Below, in pieces: positions 24,557 to 35,345 of a DNA stretch of 64,000 nucleotides. The notes beneath the pieces were generated by a model. It had not been told where the DNA came from. It made no database searches and saw only the letters and a list, made by a program, of their open reading frames with translations. Both the position numbers and the translations under genes were made by a program. The number at the start of each line of letters is the position of its first letter. The first letter of the stretch is position 1. This stretch comes from Membranipora membranacea. Its lineage: Eukaryota > Bryozoa > Gymnolaemata > Cheilostomatida > Membraniporidae. Location of the stretch: NCBI GenBank assembly GCA_914767715.1, contig OU612074.1, forward strand, positions 14,246,062-14,310,061, read 5' to 3'.

Positions 24557-27500
24557 CTAGTCATTATCATCAGGATATTGGTTAACACCAGCAGCGTCCA
24601 TGTTCTGCGTGGGAGGCTCGACTTCCTCTTGATGTCTAAAATTATTATACAAAATTTCTGCTAAATTAACACAAAGAAACCCAGTTGAAACGTCTAATGG
24701 ATTTTATATGTCTCATTGTTTTAAGAATGGCGTCAAACAGCATGCAACAATTAGTTTTATTCAGATATCATCATTTCAAATTATTTGACAAAATTCGTCT
24801 ACAGCTGATAGGATGCATAATACAGGTTGTTCTCAAGCTTGTAAAAATTCTATCATTAATACTTACCCGAACTTATAATGGCCATTTATCCTCCGCCATC
24901 TCCAAAGTAAGATCCCTGCTTCCACAAGAATAGTAATGCATATTATCGACCTTTGCTTCTTTGTATACTTGTCACGCTCCTTTTCCTCCCTCTCCTTACG
25001 CTCCTTTTCCTTTTGCTCCTTTTTCTCCCTCCCCTTACGCTCCTTATTCTCCCTCTCTTTACGCTCCTTTTCCTCCTTTTTCTCCCTCTCATTACGCTCC
25101 TTTTCCTTTCGCTCCGTTTTCTCTCTCTCCTTACGCTCATTTTCCTCCCTCTTCTTACGCTCCTTTTCCTTACGCTCCTTTTCCTCCCTCTCCTTACGCT
25201 CCTTTTCCTTACGCTCCTTCTCCTCCCTTTCCTCACTCTCCTTGCGCTGCTTGTCCTCAAGCTCCTTACGCTGTTGCAGAAGGTCTGAAAAGACAAGTTT
25301 GTTGAATTTAAGCAACAGCCAGTACCCCTACTGTCTTACAAACACAAACCACATTGCCAATTTGCTCCTGAACTGAGCATCAATGTGAGAAACTAAAATA
25401 TAAAAACCCAAATTTTACCTTTTCGGCTTTTATGACACGACTGCTTTATATCATTACCAGAAAGCATTAATTTATCTCACCTGTTACCTCAAGACGTAAT
25501 ATTAATCTTGTATCAGTAAGTAGGATAGTTGAGCGATGGGGTAGATAGAGCTGGGTAGCGGGATTGTGAAGACTACATTGAGATATGTTTCCAATGATTG
25601 TAAATTTTGGTTCTTTCGGCTTCAGGTTACAAATTGAGGACACATGATTATTAATCAGATCAACAATTCTGTAACACAAATTAGATTTGTCAGTGATCAT
25701 CAGTGTTCTATTGCTGAGCAATGTAAGGTGAGAGAGCACATTAAATAGGGAGTTAAAGAGAAATCCATCTGAATGGCCGACGCTTTGCCCTGTTGATAGT
25801 GCTTTGATATTAAGTTGTGGACTTTGAAGAGTGAACCGATGTAGCCGGTTTTCAGTTGTGTAATAACCGTAATTCCCATCAAAGTCAAGTGCCAAGCCTA
25901 GTATTGGGAAGTTATCATGCCGTAAGACAGTTGACACTGTATCTATATGATCAAATTCAATCCTTCGTATTCGATAGTTCTCAGTGAGATACAGAGTGTT
26001 TGCAGTTGGATTTTTGATGATTTTGTTAGGGTAGTCAAACAGTGCCTGTTGAATTAGTCCATCTCTATGCCCCTGCTTACCACAGATACCAACTAAAGGT
26101 TCTGGTTTTTCATAACTTCCACGATAAAACCAAAGCAAACAGTGGTGGCTGCTGTCCACGATTAGAATGTTATCTTTATCCATTTGAGCAAAGCTTGGGT
26201 ACCATGACGGGTTAAGAGACCCTTCCTCTGTTAGTTCTATTATCAACGGATCTTCATTGGAGTCCCAATATAGCTTGTAGAGATTTGAGCCAGCTGAGTA
26301 TAAAATACTCCTAGCGTCTCGTAAATCAATCTCCATATGACTAACAGCCTCCAAGGTAGAGTTGTGTTTAACGAGTTTAGATAGTCGCCCAAACAATAGA
26401 CTGTTAAATAAATAAAAGCCTATGTGACCTTGTACTGAAAATTATGGAATCCTTACTACTTCAAGGTGCGATGGGATAACACAAGGCCACACAGTTTTTA
26501 TGTATATCTCACTAACAGAACCACTCCTGAGAGGGTATTTCTGACCCCTCCCCCCGTTTTGCAATTTCACACACTTACACTTACACTTACATGCGTGATA
26601 GAACAAAACGTGACTATGAGATCAAAAATTACTTTTGAAGGTTTGGGTTTACTGCTTAGACTCTAATAAACAGAATTTGTCCATGCTAAGGCAAGATTTC
26701 AGCTCGCATGTCCCAGAAGTTGGAAACAAGTTCTGACAAACATTTCTGACAGTGTACAGTTGACCTTTGACACCAGAAAATGTTATAATTTGTACATAGG
26801 TCAGACCATAATTATTGAAGTGATGTTTATATATTAGGTGTATGTAGTAGAGGTATGCGGCGGACAAAAATTTTTGCTCAATCCCGTCAACCTTGAATTT
26901 TGACCATCCAGGTCTTTCCAAAGTGCAATGTTAGACAAATTTCATTTTTCTCTCCGTCTCTCTTCATTTTCATGTCTATCAAATATCCATACCCGTCAAG
27001 CTTGTTTTAAGAAATCAAATTTGATTTACCCAGCCACTGAAAGATTTATCCACCCTCCCATACTCGTTTAGCACAGAATGTCCGTCCAATTTCAACCGAA
27101 ACAAAAATAATCAAAAAGGATGTATGTAGCACAATTTAGTTGGTAGTCTGATCTACGTCAGGTTTGATCTACGTCAGGTCTGAACCGCAAGATGATAACA
27201 CCACCCATGTCACCAAAAGAAAGAACCAAATACCCGTACACCAGGCTGAAATATAAAAAGGATATGCTGCACCCAGTACCTACCCAGCCTTGTTACGCGG
27301 CTACAACAAGAAGGTTGCCGCGTGACGACGCTACCTTGTACCCCTATTGTCTGAGTTGTTAGATCTTTTAGCAACATTATGACTTACCCATTCACTTCAT
27401 TTCGAAATGATTCTCCATTATTTGAGTTTATTTGGACTTCTGATGCCTGATGAAAGAAAGAATTTCGGATTATTAATATTGTTTTTTCTAGTTACAATGT

Positions 27501-28023
27501 ATTAACCTATATAAAGTTTAATCCAATTGCCTGTATTACAGCTGCTCCCTTCCACTGGTCACGCCGCCGCTGCCGCTGCCATAGCCTGTCTCGACTAGCT
27601 TTGTTAGGTGGGTGAACAAAGCTTGTCAACTCTTGCATGCTTGATGTCGAGCTGTTTCGATTAAGGATTGTCCCCTCTTGTGATCGGGTAGATAGCTTCT
27701 TGATCACCCCCCCCCCCCCACCAAATAAAGCTTGTCAAGGCAGGCTACCGCTGCCCCTGCAGCGTGACTAATGGATCGGGAGCAACTTGTAATGCAGGCA
27801 AATGGACCAAACTTGGTCTAGTATTTATTAGAGAAGTAGTAGGATAGCTATCAGAGTTGTTTTATTCACCGGGCATAAGAGAGATATTATCAGTCAGGTG
27901 TAAGACTGGACCAAGTGTCATCATAAACGTATAAACTTATAAAGTATTCAAATGTTTATGGTTGTAACTTACCTTGCACATTTGCTGTAGCATCAGTAGC
28001 AAAATAAAACTCCTGAATATCAT
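24557..28023 (-). CDS. G4: NHL propeller - irregular charged stalk - TM protein
   Basis: Five exons: 27973..28023, 27388..27446, 25481..26400, 24867..25284 and 24557..24635, about 508 residues. The signal peptide is MIFRSFILLLMLQQMCK, unlike G1-G3 but like G5; an in-frame ATG at 28122 would add 33 residues, but the shorter start places the hydrophobic stretch at the N-terminus. The propeller exon is three bases longer than in the others (KHNSTLEAV). The stalk, about 105 residues, is still Glu/Lys/Arg-rich but irregular, mixing 8-residue and 5-residue units (ERKEREEK and ERKEK) with Thr, Asn and Gln. The membrane segment (SIICITILVEAGILLWRW) carries a Glu inside. The tail is of the G2/G3 type, with PTQNM in place of PAQNM. 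A MITE lies in intron 1. Upstream DNA is unrelated to that of G1-G3. Confidence 0.87.
24973..25240 (-). repeat. Irregular coding minisatellite of the G4 stalk
   Basis: Mixture of 24-base and 15-base units (the difference is the 9-base CCTCCCTCT, coding REE) with many substitutions. All length steps are multiples of three. Confidence 0.85.
27511..27817. mobile_element. Foldback MITE in intron 1 of G4
   Basis: Left end AAGTTTAATCCAATTGCCTG pairs with the right end read on the minus strand, AAGTTTGGTCCATTTGCCTG; the match continues through ATTACA and GCTCCC. The inner GC-rich arms also pair, and a run of C at 27707..27719 lies in the loop. About 310 bp, no open frame. The same element is in intron 1 of G5 and absent from G1-G3. 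Confidence 0.75.
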
Positions 28024-28599
28024 ATCTACAACCAAGGAGAATTTAGATTTCTTAGTAAATTGTAGTGTAGGTTTGAAACAAGGACGCTTGAGAAGTTTTG
28101 AAAGTAATGCTGATGCAATCATGATTGGCTATATGGCTGACATGCCATGACCAAAAAAGAAACTTACTGCTTCTCCTTACAAAACATAAATTTAATCAAA
28201 CTGATATACATATATAAACAGTAGAAATGCTACAGATATGAATGCCACAAAACTCAGGTGGTGTGGATAACAGGTAGCTGTTGTATCATCTAGCTTGGCA
28301 ATGTTTAAACCAATAAAAATGTAGGTACCTGTGAGTGAATGAAGTAGACCCAGGCTATCCACAGTTTACACAGCCGACTAATTTGAATTAAGGGTTAATC
28401 CTAATAAGCTGGCAGCAGGGCTGACCTGTGAGTTAAGTGTGAGACTTATTTAGTGAAACGACTTACTGAGGTATATGCTATTGAGCTATGAGGTAAACAA
28501 GCATTCACTGTAAGCTTATCCAGGAGAGTTAATAGCGTATAAGTGAGGACTTGCTTATCTTTTTACTGAGAGCGATATGATTGTTTGATTGATTGATTG
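28024..28599. other. Upstream region of G4
   Basis: No gene. Nearly identical to 33731..34300 upstream of G5 and unlike the upstream regions of P1 and G1-G3. It is the likely promoter region of G4. Confidence 0.6.
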
Positions 28600-29262
28600 A
28601 TTGATTGTATTCTATCACTAACATAAAATAATATGTTGCGAGATAAGGGTGTTCATACTGAGAAGGAGCCAGCACATACAAGGAAAAATAAGATTAAACA
28701 CTGATGGATGATTAAAAGAGAATATCATTTAAAATATGGATAGCATGCCTCAAAAAACAGTCTTTACCAAGGGCACTTCTGTGTTTAATTGTTCGATACC
28801 TGCCTGAGGGGCATTTAGCAAGAAAGTTGTTCATAAAGTGGTCATCGTCATGGATATATCGGAGGGCAAGTGTTTTGGTATGCTTAGTCATAAGGCTGTC
28901 GAGATCATCTACTTGGAGTTTGAGCTTTGAGACCTGATCAAAAAACTTGCTCAAACGTTTCTTGTCTTTAGCAAAAATAGTAGTGTATAATACTGGTAAA
29001 CAATAAGTGAGCAGGGAAACAATAAAACTTTTAAATAACATAGTGGCAAGGGGTATGGTGCTAAGATGTACAAAATTCCTGACAATATACATTCGCTGCT
29101 CAGCTTTACTCACAACAGACTGAATGTGTTCTTCAAAGCGCAGCTAATGATCTAACATAATACCAAGATAAGTGACTTTGTCACACATAGTAATGCTTTC
29201 ACCATTTAAAACAATAGGAGGGGTATGGGGCTAGGTGTTTACCTTAGCCATAGATAACATAT
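28600..29262 (-). mobile_element. LINE relic: C-terminal reverse transcriptase part
   Basis: On the minus strand it codes VTYLGIMLDH, then RFEEHIQSVVSKAEQRMY, FKSFIVSLLTYCLPVLYTTI and AKDKKRLSKFFDQVSKLK, the typical C-terminal end of a non-LTR retrotransposon reverse transcriptase. Two stop codons interrupt the upstream part. The 3' end runs into a short GATT microsatellite at about 28584..28609, a common LINE tail. It is a 5'-truncated dead copy; the clade (CR1-like is a guess) is not certain. A near-identical copy lies at 34310..34960. Confidence 0.75.
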
Positions 29263-29264
29263 AA

Positions 29265-29640
29265 CTGAGTCCCTGATAGCAAGAGAGGGTGTTTTGGCTT
29301 AAGACTGTGAATCAGCGTCACAAAATGTTGATAATGATGAGCTAGATCAATGATTATGTAAAGATTATTGGGGTTAACGTTTATTTCCTGTTGAAGATCG
29401 TTTTTTTGAGCCGGCACATGAATTGATGGCTCAATACTAAGTTCTGGACTTTCCAGTGTAACCTTATGCAGTATGGGTATAGAGTCGTGTAGTGACCTTG
29501 ATTTCTTCTCAAGCATTTGTTGGCAGACCTTATAATGCAGAGTATTAGTTTTTAAGAGCTCTCTATATGCTGTGTGTATATGATCAAATGTTTAAAAATT
29601 TTACATGTATATATCCATCAATCATAGACATGATAAGAGT
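29265..29640 (-). pseudogene. Diverged NHL-family relic
   Basis: The minus strand codes LHKVTLESPELSIEPSI and, further on, LYIIIDLAHH and LIHSLKPKHPLL, then GTQLYV. These align in order with LHRFTLQSPQLNIKALS, LCYRIVDLINN, SICNLKPKTP and ATQLYLPH of the intact propellers. Only this part of the propeller exon is left and it ends where the LINE relic begins. It is an old dead copy, duplicated with G4/G5. Confidence 0.7.
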
Positions 29641-30167
29641 TGTCCCCCGTTGTGTATGAAAGTGGCTCCAAAATCTATTTGATCGCAGCCAGAAGATCAA
29701 CCGACTTTGGCGGTGACGGAGTTATCTTCTTTAATAGCTTTTCTACTCAGAAAATGAAAGCTTGGCCTGGACCGAGACCGAGACAGGGACTTTGCCATCA
29801 CTAATCAGCTGAATCTTCAATCGGCCAATCATGATGTATATATAGCAAGACACGCTCTGCCAGTAATCCGAGTGTGTGGAGGGGATCGTGTTGAAAAAAC
29901 CCAGGCTATTTAAAAGAACAGAACCAGAATGTGGATTAATATAAATATAAATATAAAAAAATACTACAAAACACAATGTATATTTTCAACATTAACTTGG
30001 TCCAGCATTTAATAAAACTTGTGAGTCTCAGATTGAGTCTTGCATAATGTAAATGTAGTGCTCTGAGGCCATTGACCATGTTAAAGGGCTCTAACGTCTG
30101 CAAGCGAGGTTTTGTTGCATACCGTTGTCAGGTACTCCTTCTTTTGGAATGGTGCAACATCTTAAGC
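29641..30167. other. 3' flank of G5
   Basis: No gene. From about 29780 the sequence matches 5860..6288 downstream of G1, and part of it (29815..29930) also matches 17865..17975. It contains an ATTAAA motif about 150 bases past the G5 stop. Confidence 0.6.
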
Positions 30168-33100
30168 CTAGTCATTTTCATTAGGATGATAAATAACACC
30201 AGGAGCGTCCATGTTCTGCGCGGGAGGCTCGGCTTCCTCTTGCTGCCTAAAATTATTCCCCACAATTTCTGCTAAATTAACATAATGAAACCTACTTGAA
30301 GTTTCTGTTGGATTTTAAATGTCTCATTATTTTAAGAATGGCGCCAAACAGCATGCAACAATTATTTTTATTCAGATATCATCATTTCAAATTATTTGAC
30401 AAAATTGGACTGCGGCTGATAGGTTTCATAATACAGGTTGTTGTCAAGCTTGTTGAAGTTCTGTCAATGATGCTTACCCAAATTCATATTGGCCATTTGT
30501 CCCCCACCATCTCCAGAGTAAGATCCCCGCTCCCACATGAATAGTAATGCATATTATTAACCCTTGTTTCTTTATATATCGGTCCCACTCCTTTTCCTCC
30601 CTCTCCTCGCGCTCCTTTTCCTCTCTCTCCCTACGCTCCTTTTCCTCCCTCTCCTCGCGCTCCTTATTCTCCCTCTCCTCGCGCTCCTTTTCCTCCCTCT
30701 CCTTACGCTCCTTTTCATCCCTCTCCTTGCGCTCCTTATTCTCCCTCTCCTTGCGCTCCTTTTCCTCCCTCTCCTTGCGCTCCTTTTCCTCCCTCTCCTT
30801 GCGCTCCTTTTCCTCCCTCTCCTTGCGCTCCTTACGCTCCTTTTCCTCCCTCTCCTTGCGCTCCTTTTCCTCCCTCTCCTTGCGCTCCTTACGCTCCTTT
30901 TCCTCCCTCTCCTTGCGCTCCTTTTCCTCCCTCTCCTTGCGCTCCTCTTCCTCCCTCTCCTTGCGCTCCTTGCGCTGCTTATCCTCAAGCTCCTTACGCT
31001 GTTGCAGAAGGTCTGAAAAGACAAGTTTGTTGAATTTAAGCAACAGCCAGTACCCCTACAGTCTTACAAACACAAACCATATTGCCAATTTGCTCCTGAA
31101 CTGAGCATCAATGTGAGAAATTAAAATATAAAAAACCCAAATTTTACCTTTTCAGCTTTTGTGACACAACTGCTTTATATCATTACCAGAAAGCATTAAT
31201 TTATCTCACCTGTTACCTCAAGACGAAATATGAATATCCCATCAGTAAGTAGGATAGTTGAGCGATGAGGTAGATAGAGCTGGGTACCGGGATTGTGAAG
31301 ACTACATAGAGATATGTTTCCAGCGATTGTAAATTTTGGTGTTTTCGGCTTCAGGTTACAAATTGATGACACACGATTATTAATCAGATCAACAATTCTG
31401 TAACACAAATTAGATTTGTCAGTGATCATCAGTGTTCCATTGCTGAGCAATGTAAGGTGAGAGGGCTCGTTGAATAGGGAGTTAAAGAGAAATCCATCTG
31501 AATGGCCGACGCTTTGCCCTGTTGATAGTGCTTTGATATTAAGTTGTGGACTTTGAAGAGTGAACCGATGTAGCCGGTTTTTAGTTGTGTAATAACCGTA
31601 TTTCCCCTCAAAGTCAAGTGCCAAGCCCAACAATGGGAAGTTATCATGCCGTAAGACAGTTGACACTGTATCTATATGATCAAATTCAATCCTTCGTATT
31701 CGATAGTTCTCAGTGAGATACAGAGTGTTTGCAGTTGGACTTTTGATGATTTTGTAAGGGTAGTCAAACAGTGCCTGTTGAATTAGTCCATCTCTATGCC
31801 CCTGCTTACCACAGATACCAACTAAAGGTTCTGGTTTTTTATAACTTCCACGATGAAACCAAACCAAACAGTGGTGGCTGCCGTCCACGATTAGAATGTT
31901 ATCTTTATCCGTTTGAGCAAAGCTTGGATACCATGATGGGATAAGAGAGCCTTCCTCTGTTAGTTCTGTTATCATCGGATCTTCATTGGAGTCCCAATAT
32001 AGCTTGTAGAGATTTGAGCCGGCCGAGTATAAAATACTCCTAGCGTCTCGTAAATCAATCTCCATATGACTAACAGCCTCCAAGGTAGAGTGTTTAACGA
32101 GACCAGATAGTTGCCCAAACAATTGCCTGTTAAATGAATGAAAACTTATGTGACCTTGTACTGAAAATTATGGAATCCTTACTACTTCAAGGTGGAATCG
32201 GATAACTGCGAGGCCACGCAGTTTTTAAATCTCGATACCAAACATTAGCAATATATCCCTCCACCACCACAGAGGGAACATACTTGTTCGATACTGAGAG
32301 GGTATTTCTGCCCCGTTCTGCAATTTCACGCACTCACACGTACATGCATGAGAGACCAAACCGTGACTATGAGATCAAAAATTAATTTTGAAGTTTAAGG
32401 TTCACTGCTTCGACTCTAAATAAACAGAATTTGTCCACGCTATTGCAAGACTTCAGCTTGCATGTACCAGAAGTTAGAAACAAGTTCTGACAGTACATAG
32501 TTTGCCTTTGAAACCAGAAAATGGTATAATTTGTACGTAGGTCAGACCATAGTTATTTAAGTGTAGATTAGGTTTGTATAGTAGAGGACAGAGGAAAGCG
32601 GCGGACAATAAAATTTTGCCCAATCCTGTCATCATTGAATTTTGATTGTCCATATCTGTCCAATGTTAGACAAATATCATTTCTCTGTACGTCCCTCCCT
32701 TATTTTCTGTCCATCAAATATCCATACCCGTCAAGCTTGTTTTAAGAAATAAAATTTGATTTACCCAGCCACTGAAAGATTTATCCACCCTCCCATACTC
32801 AGAATGTCCGTCCAATTTCAACCGAAACAAAAATAATCAAAAAGGATGTATGTAGCACAATTTAGTTGGTAGTCTGATCTACGTCAAATCTGAACCGCAA
32901 GATGATAACACCACCCATGTCATCAAAAGAAAGAACCAAATACCCGTACACCAGGCTGAAATAACAAAGGATTCGCTGCACCCAGTACCTACCCAGCCTT
33001 GTTACGTGGCTACAACAAAAAAGGTATCCGTATGACAATGCTACCTTGTACCCCTATTGTCTGAGTTGTTAGATCTTTTAGCAACATTATGACTTACCCA

Positions 33101-33730
33101 TTCACTTCATTTCGAAATGATTCTCCATTATTTGAGTTTATTTGGACCTCTGATGCCTGATGAAAGAAAGAATTTCGGATTATTAATATTGTTTTTTCTA
33201 GTTACAATGTATTAACCTATATCAAGTTTAATCCAATTGCCTGTATTACAGCTGCTCCCTTCCACCGGTCACGCCGCCGCTGCCGCCGCCATAGCCTGTC
33301 TCGACTAGCTTTGTTAGGTGGAGGAACAAAGCTTGTCAACTCTTGCATGCTTGATGTCGAGCTGTTTCGATTAAGGATTGTCCCCTCTTGTGATCGGGTA
33401 GATAGCTTCTTGATCACCCCCCCCCCACCAAACAAAGCTTGTCAAGGCAGGCTACCGCTGCCCCTGCAGCGTGACTAATGGATCGGGAGCAACTTGTAAT
33501 GCAGGCAAATGGACCAAACTTGGTCTAGTATTTATTAGAGAAGTAGTAGGATAGTTATCAGAGTTGTTTTATTCACCGGGCATAAGAGAGATATTATCAG
33601 TCAGGTGTAAGACTGGACCAAGTGTCATCATAAACGTATAAACTTATAAAGTATTCAAATGTTTATGGTTGTAACTTACCTTGCACATTTGCTGTAGCAT
33701 CAGTAGCAAAATAAAACTCCTGAATATCAT
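30168..33730 (-). CDS. G5: NHL propeller - ER/K stalk - TM surface protein
   Basis: Five exons: 33680..33730, 33098..33156, 31210..32126, 30478..31012 and 30168..30246, about 546 residues. Signal peptide, linker and intron 1 (with its MITE) match G4, but intron 2 is of the G2/G3 type and the last exon and 3' flank are of the G1 type (YHPNEND tail), so the gene is a mosaic. The propeller begins GQLFGQLSGLVKHSTLEAV. The stalk is about 144 residues of regular ERKEREEK repeats, then GLIICITIHVGAGILLWRW, with a His inside the membrane segment, and WGTNGQYEFG. Frame and splice phases are intact. Confidence 0.87.
30590..30980 (-). repeat. 24-bp coding minisatellite of the G5 stalk
   Basis: About 16 units of the same 24-base repeat as in G1, with ENKE, DEKE and 9-bp-deleted variants in a similar order to G1, which fits the shared 3' half of these two genes. 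Confidence 0.9.
33224..33536. mobile_element. Foldback MITE in intron 1 of G5
   Basis: Near-identical to the element in intron 1 of G4 at the same position, with a shorter C run in the loop (11 rather than 13). It was carried by duplication, not by a second insertion. Confidence 0.75.
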
Positions 33731-34309
33731 ATCTACAACCAAGGAGAATTTAGATTTCTTAGTAAATTGTAGTGTAGGTTTGAAACAAGGACGCTTGAGA
33801 AGTTTTGAAAGTAATGCTGATGCAATCATGATTGGCTATATGGCTGACATGCCATGACCAAAAAAGAAACTTACTGCTTCTCCTTACAAAACATAAATTT
33901 AATCAAACTGATATACATATATAAACAGTAGAAATGCTACAGATATGAATGCCACAAAACTCAGGTGGTGTGGATAACAGGTAGCTGTTGTATCATCTAG
34001 CTTGGCAATGTTTAAACCAATAAAAATGTAGGTACCTGTGAGTGAATGAAGTAGACCCAGGCTATCCACAGTTTACACAGCCGACTAATTTGAATTAAGG
34101 GTTAATCCTAATAAGCTGGCAGCAGGGCTGACCTGTGAGTTAAGTGTGAGACTTAATTAGTGAACCGACTTACTGAGGTATATGCTATTGAGCTATGAGG
34201 TAAACAAGCATTCACTGTAAGCTTATCCAGGAGAGTTAATAGCGTATAAGTGAGGACTTGCTTATCTTTTTAATGAGAGTGATATGATTGTTTGATTGAT
34301 TGATTGTAT

Positions 34310-34960
34310 TCTATCACTAACATAAAATAATATGTTGCGAGATAAGGGTGTTCATACTGAGAAGGAGCCAGCACATACAAGGAAAAATAAGATTAAACAC
34401 TGATGGATGATTAAAAGAGAATATCATTTAAAATATGGATAGCATGCCTCAAAAAACAGTCTTTACCAAGGGCACTTCTGTGTTTAATTGTTCGATACCT
34501 GCCTGAGGGGCATTTAGCAAGAAAGTTGTTCTAAAGTGGTCATCGTCATGGATATATCGGAGGGCAAGTGTTTTGGTACGCTTAGTCATAAGGCTGTCGA
34601 GATCATCTACTTGGAGTTTGAGCTTTGAGGCCTGATCAAAAAACTTGCTCAAATGTTTCTTGTCTTTAGCAAAAATAGTAGTGTATAATACTGGTAAACA
34701 ATAAGTGAGCAGGGAAACAATAAAACTTTTAAATAACATAGTGGCAAGGGGTATGGTGCTAAGATGTACAAAATTCCTGACAATATACATTCGCTGCTCA
34801 GCTTTTCTCACAACAGACTGAATGTGTTCTTCAAAGCGCAGCTATTGATCTAACATAATACCAAGATAAGTGACTTTGTCACACATAGTAATGCTTTCAC
34901 CATTTAAAACAATAGGAGGGGTATGGGGCTTGGTGTTTACCTTAGCCATAAATAACATAT
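34310..34960 (-). mobile_element. LINE relic, duplicate of the copy at 28600..29262
   Basis: Same reverse transcriptase C-terminal residues; an additional small deletion near 34530 shifts the frame after HDDDHF. Dead. Confidence 0.75.
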
Positions 34961-34969
34961 AACTGAGTC

Positions 34970-35345
34970 CCTGATAGCAAGAGAGGGTGTTTTGGCTTAA
35001 GACTGTGAATCAGCATCACAAAATGTTGATAATGATGAGCTAGATCAATGATTATGTAAAGATTATTGTGTTTAACGTTTATTTCCTGTTGAAGATCGTT
35101 TTTTTGAGCCTGCACATGAATTGATGGCTCAATACTAAGTTCTGGACTTTCCAGTGTGACCTTATGCAGTATGGGTATAGAGTCGTGTAGTGACCTTGAT
35201 TTCTTCTAAAGGCATTTGTTGGCAGATCTTATAATGCAGAGTATAGTTATTAAGAGCTCTCTATATGCTGTGTGTATATGATCAAATGTTTAAAAATTGT
35301 ACATGTATATATCACATCAATCATAGACATGATAAGAGTTGTCCC
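34970..35345 (-). pseudogene. Diverged NHL-family relic, second copy
   Basis: Near-identical copy of the relic at 29265..29640, with the same order of propeller fragments. It marks the right edge of the tandem array at about 35.35 kb. Confidence 0.65.

Noticed and set aside
28712-29113. An independent protein gene of 133 residues
   Set aside because: It is the C-terminal end of a LINE reverse transcriptase with stops upstream and a near-identical frameshifted copy at 34449..34811.
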